From Schizochytrium sp. TIO01 (lineage: Eukaryota; Sar; Bigyra; Thraustochytrida; Thraustochytriidae), in NCBI GenBank assembly GCA_004764695.1, contig SMSO01000037.1, positions 604,247 through 668,246 on the forward strand: 64,000 nt of DNA, read 5' to 3'. The translations under genes and the position numbers were made by a program. Below the pieces are notes generated by a model. It was not told the origin of the DNA. It did no database searches and saw only the letters and a program-made list of their open reading frames with translations. How positions within the stretch are numbered: the stretch's first letter is position 1; the number at the start of each line of letters is the position of its first letter. Shown here piece by piece: positions 53,035-61,154 of the stretch.

Positions 53035-53446
53035 TGCCTATCAGCCACGCCTTGAGTCGGTTGTCTCGCTGTCACTGCGCAAAGAGTTTGCCACTCCACG
53101 ATACAATGTGATCGCTGTGAATGGTATCGAGCAAAGTATTTTTTAACTTTGAAGAAAATCATGATAAAAAATTGTGGACACATTTCTTCGTCTGCAAATT
53201 CGAGAAAACAACAAAGCAGCAAGCTAAGCACGCAACGCGCGTCAACGTGGCAGGTCCATCCTCTTTGACACAACTGCGAATTCATCTATTGGTCGAATTA
53301 ATTGTGTTGGCGCAAAATTTGACACAAGTAAAATGTTTTCTCCGATTGTTTGAACACTGGAAATAACATATAAAGAAGAGAAATGAATGACTCGAAATGA
53401 AGGGGCTTGGAGAGACCAATTGGAGCAAACCTAAAACCTGTTTACG
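53035..53446. promoter_or_regulatory. Divergent promoter between methyltransferase/vezatin-like and AAA genes
   Basis: About 410 bp separates the two starts, so the promoters must be compact. The part next to the AAA gene contains AACATATAAAGAAG, a TATA-like word at about 53365. No copy of the AAGTRRGTTATAG element was seen here. Confidence 0.4.
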
Positions 53447-55225
53447 ATGGCGGACTCTGCTCCGCTCCTAGGGCCTCTGACGCGGTGTTTGGATGCAGCT
53501 AAACGCCACTCAGGACGCTCTGCTCTTTTAGTGCACGGTCCTCGCGGCAGCGGCAAGCGTCATGAGCTGCGGTTGGCAGCTAGACTCTTAGAGTCTGGCA
53601 CGACCATTACCGCGAAGATGACCAGGCTAAAGCTTGATGGGAACGCAGATCCATCCCTGAATATTGACAAAGAAGGTACTCAGGATCAAGACACAAATCA
53701 GAGTCAACTGAAAAAGCTCGAACCGGAGAGGACGTTGGCTGTCGAGATTATGGATGTAGACCTTGCAGGTGCCAGAGAGGAATCTGCACGAATTTGCGGC
53801 GGTGCTGGTGGCTTTGAAGAGGATCACGCTCTACGAGGTCTTTTGGATGCCGCAGAAGCAAAAACTTCTGCAGAAAACAGTACCATGGTGACAATTACGG
53901 AACGCGCTGTAGTGGCAGTGGTTTATGAAGCAGACTTATGGTTCAACAAGGCTGCTGATTCCAAGCTCGTACTCACTTTAGCACAGTTCATGGCTCGGAA
54001 GAAAACTATTGCAGTCATTCTGATTGCAACAGATGCAAACAGATTGCATCCTCTAGTTCGGAAAGCAGTAGCAGAAGAGGCTGAGATCCAGGTGCCTACG
54101 CCAGAGGGGCGGGAGCTGATATGGAGACAAGCACTCCGCATGTATGCCCCGCATGTGCTGCCCCAAATGAGTGGGCCTGGCATCGGCAATTGTGATAAAT
54201 CTACAGATGAGGATCGTTCGGATACAAAGATAAAAAACATCGAGAGTGGTACGAAGGAAGGCACCCTGAATTTTACTGGGGAGGTGGACGAGGACAGCGA
54301 GTTGGAAATGATTCGCAAAGTGAATGCAAGGTGCCATGGTTGGCTTCCAGGGGATATCGTCGATGTATGTCATTTTGTGGACAGTGCAAAAGATTTAGAG
54401 CAGCAGGTCGATACGTATGTACCGAGCATGTTTCGCTCAGAGGCTGGTAGTGATACCCCATATACAGTAGTGTCTGCTGACAGGGTCACTACAACATGGG
54501 ATGATATTGGTGGACTTGAAGATACTAAGCAAGCGTTGCGTGAGATGATTGTTTGGCCTACTCTCTTCAAAGACACTTTTGACACTCTCGGTGTTTCACC
54601 CCCTGGTGGCGTGCTCTTCTACGGACCTCCAGGTACGGGTAAGACCTTGCTTGCAAGCGCTGTGGCGAAAGAAACGCATGCTAGTCTCCTTTCTGTCTCA
54701 ATCAGCGATGTGGTTCGTGGTCACGTAGGTGAAAGCGAGCGTATGATTGCAACCATTTTTGCTATGGCCCGCCGTGCGGCGCCGTGTGTGCTATTCTTTG
54801 ATGAGTTCCAGGCAATGTTTGGCTCACGAGCCTCCTCAGGAGAGCTAGGTCGTAAAATGATTGCTCAATTTCTTCAAGAAACCGATACTCGTGTGCCAGG
54901 CTTAGTCATTATGGCATCTACAAATGTGCCTGAAGCTATTGATCCGGCACTTCTTAGACCTGGTCGGTTCGATCGGAAGTTGTATGTTCCACTTCCCGAC
55001 AAAGCTGGTCGTGAGGTCATCTTGCAGCGACGACAGGAGAAAATGCAATCATGGAATTCAGACGTTGACCTTACAGCCCTTGTCGATCGCACCACAGGCT
55101 GGTCTGGGGCTGAACTGGTGTCTCTTTGTGACCGAGCTGCCTTGGAGGCTCTTAGACGCAACGGGCAGGATGTTGTTCAGGCTGATTTCGATGCTGTAAT
55201 TCAACGCGTACAGCAGACGCATTAA
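53447..55225 (+). CDS. Tandem AAA ATPase, CDC48/AFG2-like, with degenerate first ATPase domain
   Basis: A 592-residue protein with two AAA modules. The first (about 20-325) has a Walker A-like GPRGSGKR (31-38), in which the Ser/Thr after Lys is Arg, and a Walker B-like strand VVAVVYEADLW without the Asp-Glu pair. It is probably not an active ATPase. The second (about 340-590) is intact: TWDDIGGLEDTKQALREMI, Walker A GPPGTGKT at 393-400, Walker B LFFDEF at 449-454, sensor-1 Asn493, and arginine-finger-like ALLRPGRFDRK at 501-511. It ends in a typical small helical domain. This fits the CDC48/AFG2/PEX group of tandem AAA unfoldases, but no N-terminal substrate domain is visible and the protein is shorter than CDC48 or AFG2 (about 780-800). 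Exact orthology is open. Convergent with the sulfotransferase gene. Confidence 0.85.
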   Translation: MADSAPLLGPLTRCLDAAKRHSGRSALLVHGPRGSGKRHELRLAARLLESGTTITAKMTRLKLDGNADPSLNIDKEGTQDQDTNQSQLKKLEPERTLAVEIMDVDLAGAREESARICGGAGGFEEDHALRGLLDAAEAKTSAENSTMVTITERAVVAVVYEADLWFNKAADSKLVLTLAQFMARKKTIAVILIATDANRLHPLVRKAVAEEAEIQVPTPEGRELIWRQALRMYAPHVLPQMSGPGIGNCDKSTDEDRSDTKIKNIESGTKEGTLNFTGEVDEDSELEMIRKVNARCHGWLPGDIVDVCHFVDSAKDLEQQVDTYVPSMFRSEAGSDTPYTVVSADRVTTTWDDIGGLEDTKQALREMIVWPTLFKDTFDTLGVSPPGGVLFYGPPGTGKTLLASAVAKETHASLLSVSISDVVRGHVGESERMIATIFAMARRAAPCVLFFDEFQAMFGSRASSGELGRKMIAQFLQETDTRVPGLVIMASTNVPEAIDPALLRPGRFDRKLYVPLPDKAGREVILQRRQEKMQSWNSDVDLTALVDRTTGWSGAELVSLCDRAALEALRRNGQDVVQADFDAVIQRVQQTH

Positions 55226-55820
55226 GACCAACTTCACAAGAAATAGAAGGAGAGAATAAACTCTTTTTTAATCGACATTCCTACAGCTACATGTAACGTT
55301 TCCCTTGTGCCATTCTCATACCAGGAAAGCTATGTTTAGCAAGGTGCAGAATATCTTTTGTGTTTTACATGTACTGCATCAGCTACAATTCGTTCTATTC
55401 GGTCAGGATTTAGGATATGTTGTACGACTCCGCATGATGCTTCATTTTAATATTTTTTTTCGTAGTAATGGGTGAACTAGCGTGTCATATGTTTCTAAAA
55501 GAAGGTAATAATATATGGTTGTAATTTACGTAGAAAAATGTTTGATTCGTAGTGACAAGAGTAGGCAAAGGTTAAGGTGAGGTGGGTCTCTCTGTAGGCA
55601 ACTACGTCACACCTGTAAAACTTGATATATATTGCAATTTCTCTCAAAGGCCACGCTCTCCTCTTCTCTCTTTTTCGCAGAACGTTAAGGTCAAACATTG
55701 TATTTTAACGCGTCTTACAGAAAACAAAAAGGAAAAATCTATAAACGCTAATGGGTACGATTCTGATTGTAAAATTCAGCATTGCCCATTTTTCACACAA
55801 ACAAACACAAAGATGAAACA
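55226..55820. other. Convergent intergenic region AAA/sulfotransferase
   Basis: About 595 bp, AT-rich, no supported feature; it should hold both 3' untranslated regions. Confidence 0.45.
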
Positions 55821-57275
55821 CTAATATTTATCTGCAGAGCGCCCCTCTGGTGAGGCAGCCTTCTGATCACGTTCGTCTTTCTCGTTGTAACCAAATTCAT
55901 CGAATGAAGGCTTCCATCGCTTGAGTACGTAGCTCTTCATGGGCTCTGGTACTGGCGTGAAATTATTTTTCTTGAAGGTTCCAAGAGAAGCAAGATAGCT
56001 TTTGAGACGGGGTTCAGCAGAATCCCAGGTCTTCCAGCCAAATTTCTCATATATTCCATGGAGAGTTTGCAAGGGGTTATCATCCAACTGATCATAAGAG
56101 ACAACTGCGAATTGCTCACTCGGGATCATGGATCTCGCAGCCTGGTACTCCTTGAATAAAGTTTCGTATTGGCTAAGAATGAATTCAGTTACCATTTCAT
56201 CAGTGGGTTTGGCTAAGTAAGTATGCCAGTACGTGGTATCAGCCATATGCGCTGCGCTTTTCCAAACTGTGAAAGGGTTGCGGTGAATGTAAATAAACTG
56301 CGCTTTGGGAAACAGCTGGTAGAACAAGCGTGCTCGTGCAACATGACACGGACTTTTGAAAATCATACGGTTTGTTTTTGCGCCTCGTGCAATATAGTCA
56401 GCTGTCACACGACGCATAAACTCGAAGAAACCAGCAACCCATCGAGTTCGTTCTTCTTCCGTGGCATCCTCAAAAGTGAAGAAGCGACGAAACTCTGGCT
56501 CACGGTTCATAAACATCAATGGCATGTACGGTGATGTCCCTGCGGTGATAACATTGATACCAAGCTCATCTTCTTGTGGGGCATCAAATGTGAGTTTTAC
56601 ATTATCCATAGGCCTCGTATCGCTCAGCGCTCCCTGGAAAAGGAAGGTCTTGTTTCCTAAAAGCTGGATTGCATTAGCGAATCCACACTGAAATGTATTT
56701 GGATAAATAAACTGATCATCATCCAAGGAGAGAAGGTTGAATAAGTGAGTGGTGCCTGTACGAGGATGACCAAGAATAAAGACCGGTTCTTCATTCAATT
56801 TAACATTGGCAACAGACTTGCCATACAGAAAATGTTCAAAGCTGGAAAGTACCGAATTAAATGTAGCCATTCCAGTTAAAAAGAAAACACGAAATCCATA
56901 TATCCGCCAATCCACATGTCTCCAGCGATTTCGCAAAATTTCGAGCCACTGCCCTAACGTAATTCCTGTCAAGATGTTGCATTGTGTGGAAAACTGAGAC
57001 TTGAAGGTGAACTTATAGGCGACGTCTGGGGTGTCTTTCGCAGAGCGGTAATAAGCCTGGTTGCCGAAAGCCAAAAGCAGACTATATGCAAAAAGCAAGG
57101 TGGCCAACACGAGCCATGTAGGCATCCAGTACAAGCTCACAAGAGCACCCACAGCTCCAAGTGCGACCACTTTTGGCACTGTGATTTCATGATACTCTGG
57201 TCTCCAGGCAGAAAGCATTTCCTTTTTTAGCTCTCGACCCTTTGACTCTGTGCTTGTTCGCTCAGTGTCAGCCAT
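55821..57275 (-). CDS. Membrane-anchored sulfotransferase family protein
   Basis: A PAPS-dependent sulfotransferase of 484 residues. The 5'-phosphosulfate-binding loop GHPRTGTTHLFNLL is at 169-182, with the strand FILGHPR before it. The 3'-phosphate-binding segment FIYIHRNPFTVWKSA is at 327-341, with the usual Arg and Ser. IFKSPCH at about 305-311 matches the KSP strand of the bacterial/protist branch (sulfotransferase family 3). An N-terminal hydrophobic region (about 34-72, KVVALGAVGALVSLYWMPTWLVLATLLF) forms one or two membrane spans, so the enzyme is probably anchored in the Golgi or ER. This fits sulfation of lipids, sterols or glycans, but the acceptor cannot be read from sequence. Start ATG 57275; convergent with the AAA gene. 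Confidence 0.88.
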   Translation of the reverse strand: MADTERTSTESKGRELKKEMLSAWRPEYHEITVPKVVALGAVGALVSLYWMPTWLVLATLLFAYSLLLAFGNQAYYRSAKDTPDVAYKFTFKSQFSTQCNILTGITLGQWLEILRNRWRHVDWRIYGFRVFFLTGMATFNSVLSSFEHFLYGKSVANVKLNEEPVFILGHPRTGTTHLFNLLSLDDDQFIYPNTFQCGFANAIQLLGNKTFLFQGALSDTRPMDNVKLTFDAPQEDELGINVITAGTSPYMPLMFMNREPEFRRFFTFEDATEEERTRWVAGFFEFMRRVTADYIARGAKTNRMIFKSPCHVARARLFYQLFPKAQFIYIHRNPFTVWKSAAHMADTTYWHTYLAKPTDEMVTEFILSQYETLFKEYQAARSMIPSEQFAVVSYDQLDDNPLQTLHGIYEKFGWKTWDSAEPRLKSYLASLGTFKKNNFTPVPEPMKSYVLKRWKPSFDEFGYNEKDERDQKAASPEGRSADKY

Positions 57276-58382
57276 GGAATCCTTCTGTCGCCTTTCAACT
57301 CTTCTAGCGTGCTAAACACAAGTAATGTCGATGCCAACCTCCCCTACGACGATGAGTCGGCTGCTCTGGTCACTTGTAGATAAGATACTAGACACGTGTG
57401 GTAAGAAGCACGTTGAGTTCACAATTGTCAGCAATTGTTCCTTCCCGCTCACTGTACTACCATAGAATGCATAACACTACGCGCAGCGGTGTGATGCTTT
57501 GCGCTTTGATTTATCCTTTTTCTGTATTGCGTCATCATACCATTATTACCTTCATGATGTAAGAGACTTAAGCAGCACCTTATGTGATATCTATTTAGTA
57601 CGTACTGAATAGGAGTAGGTTGTGCTATTGCTAACGAAGGTACTCAGCACTTCTACAACCCTCTATACTTTGCCATGTCATTTCATTTTATCTCTTAGGT
57701 GCAAGGAATCAGTAATTTGTTGTGACCTAAAGTTTCACGCAGGTAAAGGATCAAGAAGAGAAGCCTATGACTTGCGCGACTGCTTATGCCGCCCCAAGTC
57801 ATGTTAGTATTGTGTATTGATGTTACCCGCTAATTGCAGCTTGTGAAGTTGAAATTTTTGACTTCCACAGCGAGGACTTATTTTTCCAAGACTTGCTAGT
57901 TTCAAGAATTGAGAACATACTGCACTACGGGTAGATAAAATATGAGCGTCTCATTTAGCAGCGCAATTAGATCAATTGTTCTTGAATTTGCTACCCCCAT
58001 AGTTAATGCATAAACATGCTGCCCTCCGAAATTGACCAATCTTGACCGAGAGCAAAAAGGCTCGCCACATCATAAGCAAGAGAAGCGGATGCAAGGTGAT
58101 AATGAAAGCAAAAGCTCAAAGTAAGATGCTTTGCCTCAAGTCAAAACAAAATAAGAGATTGAAATAGGAAAAAAAAAAAAAGCTCACTCACAAGGTTAGC
58201 TATTGCCTGTGGAGGTAATAACTAAAATCATGATTTGGAAAGTCTCTTTGAATGGATGAGCTAATATACGTCTACTAGGTATATTTGCAACGCCAGCCAT
58301 ACTGGATGGTACATGCACAAATGGAGACGCGAACCCTACACGAAATTTGCCGATTCCACAATGACATACAAGAAACCTCTGA
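57276..58382. promoter_or_regulatory. Intergenic region upstream of sulfotransferase gene
   Basis: About 1.1 kb. It holds the sulfotransferase promoter near 57.3-57.6 kb and the 3' end of the ankyrin gene near 58.2-58.4 kb. An A run lies at about 58170-58182. No supported gene. Confidence 0.4.
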
Positions 58383-60083
58383 TTAATTGAAGGTGCCTTC
58401 CTCACTAGGGCTTAGAGGAGAACCCATGTGGCCAGCGGCATTGTTGTTCGAGTTCTCTAGTGTTGGCACATGCGCCTGTGGCGGGTAAAGGCCTGGCGAC
58501 GTGCTTGGGGGGGTGTTTCCAGAGTTATTTGCTGTCGGCGGTGTAGGGGAGGCACCAGAAGATGGTCGAGGGACTTGAACTGCTTGAGGCTGAAAAGGAG
58601 CAGGTCTCGAAATTCCAAGAGATGATGTATTTTGAGGAGATGGTGCAGACTGCTGTTGCTGCTGGAAGGGTTGGTGCGGTTGGTAAGGTTGTTGCGGCTG
58701 CTGAGGAGACGGGGCACTGCCTCCGAGACTCATGTTTTGCATCGCAGCCACAGGTGTAAAAACCTGCACATTGGGACCACCAAATGAGCTCGGAGGTGCT
58801 GAGTGAGATGGACCAGCACTAGGACTGTTATATGCCACCGGAGCAGACGTATTGTTTCCAGCATGGTACGAGACATAACGACCCTGTGCAAAGGGCGACT
58901 TCCTGGCCATGGCAGGATTATACGTAGGAGGAGCCGCGGGACCTGCAGAAGTTGGTGCTTCGTATCCCACATCGGTATAGGAGGATTTGTTTCCGTATTT
59001 GGCAGCCAGGGTAGGGTTTCCGACAGTTGTAACAAAACCATCATCGTGGAGCATAAAGGGCCTGGAAGAATCGCTGCGGCGATTTGGGTCCGTATAAGAA
59101 GAATGGACCGAAGTTGGTGGCACAGCACTCCCCATGGAGGGTGGAGCATTAGATGACATCTGCGAAGTAGTCGACTGGAACGGTGAAGAAGGCGGCTGAT
59201 GTTGCACACCGGGCTGCTGTAAGTGGGATTGTTGAGGGTTTTGGGGCGGCGTAGGCGGTGTAGAAGGCGAAGGCGAGGGTGGGTTCTGAGCGGTACTCGG
59301 GTTGAACGGCATAGCTGGCATGCTACTGCCAGGTCCAGATGCATTCTGGGTCTGCGTGGGCTCAGGTGTAGACATGGCCGAAGCAGGGTTAAAAGGCGTT
59401 GAGGCTTGGGTCTGAGGAATAGCAGGAGGCTGCTGTGGAATTGAATTGTTGCCCTGCTGAACACCAGGAGGTGCCATCATTGCCTGCATTTGAGCATCAA
59501 GGGCTCCGGACTGGGAGTCAAGATTTTGATGGCCACTGTAAGCTTCTCCCATCTTGGGCGGAGGTGCAAGGTTAGCAAGCCGAGCTTTGTGGGCTTCTGG
59601 GTCAATGGTGGCACCCACAATCTGCGGCGCAGTGCCAGTGCGTTGCTCTTCTTCGAACATGATAGGCATGAGATACTGGCGTAAACCAAATCCCTGGGCA
59701 ACATCATAGCCGTTTTTGCCCTTGTCATTTTTCTCAAGAATGCTAATACCATATGCAAGGAACTTCTTGACCAATTCGGTGTGTCCCTTGGCAGCAGCAA
59801 AGTGCAGACAGCTATTGTTACCTTGGCCTTTGGCACGGAAGTCAGCTCCGCGCTGGATTAAGTAGTCCACAATATGGGCTTGGCCGTTAAAGCATGCCAC
59901 ATGCAGAGGGGTGTTGCCATTTTGATTACGCCAATTCACATCATACCCGCGGCGCTCGATAAAATCCTGTACGGTAGCAAGATCGCCACTTGCAATCGCT
60001 GAAAGAAACCTTTCTTCGTCTGTCGGCTCCGGAGCGAGTACCTTGTACAGCTCATTCACCTTGTCCTCGAAAAAACCAAACAT
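58383..60083 (-). CDS. Ankyrin-repeat protein with long Pro/Gln/Ser-rich tail
   Basis: A 566-residue protein from ATG 60083. Residues about 20-135 form three to four ankyrin repeats: EERFLSAIASGDLATVQDFI, then NGNTPLHVACFNGQAHIVDY and NSCLHFAAAKGHTELVKKFL, each with the TPLH- or LHFA-type turn and GADF/GI-type loops. The rest (about 175-566) is disordered, rich in Pro, Gln, Ser and Asn, with two short conserved-looking islands: DGFVTTVGNPTLAAKYGNKS and MARKSPFAQGRYVSYHAG. Such a layout is typical of an adaptor whose ankyrin domain binds one partner while the tail binds others, but no specific family is recognised. Divergent from RAB3GAP2, with about 1.07 kb between starts. Confidence 0.85.
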   Translation of the reverse strand: MFGFFEDKVNELYKVLAPEPTDEERFLSAIASGDLATVQDFIERRGYDVNWRNQNGNTPLHVACFNGQAHIVDYLIQRGADFRAKGQGNNSCLHFAAAKGHTELVKKFLAYGISILEKNDKGKNGYDVAQGFGLRQYLMPIMFEEEQRTGTAPQIVGATIDPEAHKARLANLAPPPKMGEAYSGHQNLDSQSGALDAQMQAMMAPPGVQQGNNSIPQQPPAIPQTQASTPFNPASAMSTPEPTQTQNASGPGSSMPAMPFNPSTAQNPPSPSPSTPPTPPQNPQQSHLQQPGVQHQPPSSPFQSTTSQMSSNAPPSMGSAVPPTSVHSSYTDPNRRSDSSRPFMLHDDGFVTTVGNPTLAAKYGNKSSYTDVGYEAPTSAGPAAPPTYNPAMARKSPFAQGRYVSYHAGNNTSAPVAYNSPSAGPSHSAPPSSFGGPNVQVFTPVAAMQNMSLGGSAPSPQQPQQPYQPHQPFQQQQQSAPSPQNTSSLGISRPAPFQPQAVQVPRPSSGASPTPPTANNSGNTPPSTSPGLYPPQAHVPTLENSNNNAAGHMGSPLSPSEEGTFN

Positions 60084-61154
60084 GATGCACGGATGTCCCT
60101 AACGATGCGCTTTTTCTTTTTTGATGTTGGCCTCCCTCAATTTGCACAATCCTACCCGATAAGTTATATAGGACTGAGGGGAAATTCGCGCTCTTCTCTT
60201 ACGGCTAGAAGCTCCACGTCCTCTCTTCTAACTGTCGAAGATCACTCTAGACAACAGAAGTGGAGATTCGCAGACACTTACAGGTCCAGGTCCAACTTTA
60301 TATAGGTGTGTACGTCTATAAAGATGAACGAGAAGATGACTCTAGCCAGATGGATTGGCGCTGGCCTTCTCAGCCTCGTCACCGTCTGACGGTTCTTGCG
60401 CAGCAACTCAGCGCTGCTTTGGCAAGACAGAGGTTTGGCTCTAGCCTCAGGAAAGATGTCCTTCCACCGAGGGACAGCTGACGCCTCAGCTGCGTCACGA
60501 GCCTCGTTCGGATTTCCTGCTCTGCGGTTGTCTGTGCCAATGTTCGTTCGTCTGTTTATTCTTTATATCTGTTTGACGTGTCTTTCTTTCTCTTCTCATA
60601 GAGGTGAACTCAATTGCACAATCGTTAATTTGCATTATATTATACCAACTCCTCAACCATGACTGACTGGGCGTCGCAGGTACTCAAAACGAGAGAGATG
60701 ATCTTCTTATTCGAATCTCTTTGAGCTTTTTGTCGAGCTCTAACAGCGCCACTTTGATCAAAAGTCGAGGCCGAAATCAACTTGAACAAGTTCGTCACGG
60801 TTGAAGTTGTTCTAAACTACTTCTCAGTACCTGTGTAGTAGCTACTACTAACACGTCCTCGCTTCAGCTTCGCTTCCAATCTTCATTTTAAAACCCACTT
60901 GCACTTCAGAATAGCCCACTTGCAAGAGCCTATAACTCACTTTCCGTCGCTATAATCCACTGTGGCGTGCAATTTCCCTTCGCCGCACTCATGTGGGCTC
61001 GCACAGTGGGTTATAGAGGCTGCAAGAAGGCTATAGAACTGATAAAGTCGGTTTTAGGGTGGCACAAGTAGGTTATAGAAAGTCAACATAGGCACAATGA
61101 GTTTGGTCGCAAAACGAGATTGATCAATAATTCAACCTTGGCGCTGCGAGCACG
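60084..61154. promoter_or_regulatory. Divergent promoter region between ankyrin gene and RAB3GAP2
   Basis: About 1.07 kb. The RAB3GAP2-proximal 270 bp contains at least six copies of the recurrent AAGTRRGTTATAG element in both orientations (see separate entry). The ankyrin side (60.1-60.6 kb) has only short frames. Confidence 0.5.
60886..61078. promoter_or_regulatory. Cluster of AAGTRRGTTATAG elements in both orientations
   Basis: Minus-orientation copies: TTAAAACCCACTTGC (60888-60902), ATAGCCCACTTGC (60911-60923), CTATAACTCACTT (60930-60942), CTATAATCCACTG (60950-60962). Plus-orientation copies: AGTGGGTTATAG (61005-61016), AAGTCGGTTTTAG (61045-61057), AAGTAGGTTATAG (61066-61078). The first four face left and the last three face right, around a centre near 60.98 kb. 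Confidence 0.55.

Noticed and set aside
58730-59464. Minus-strand 244-codon ORF within the ankyrin gene
   Set aside because: Shifted-frame shadow of the Pro/Gln-rich tail; composition only (Leu/Arg/Pro), no motifs.
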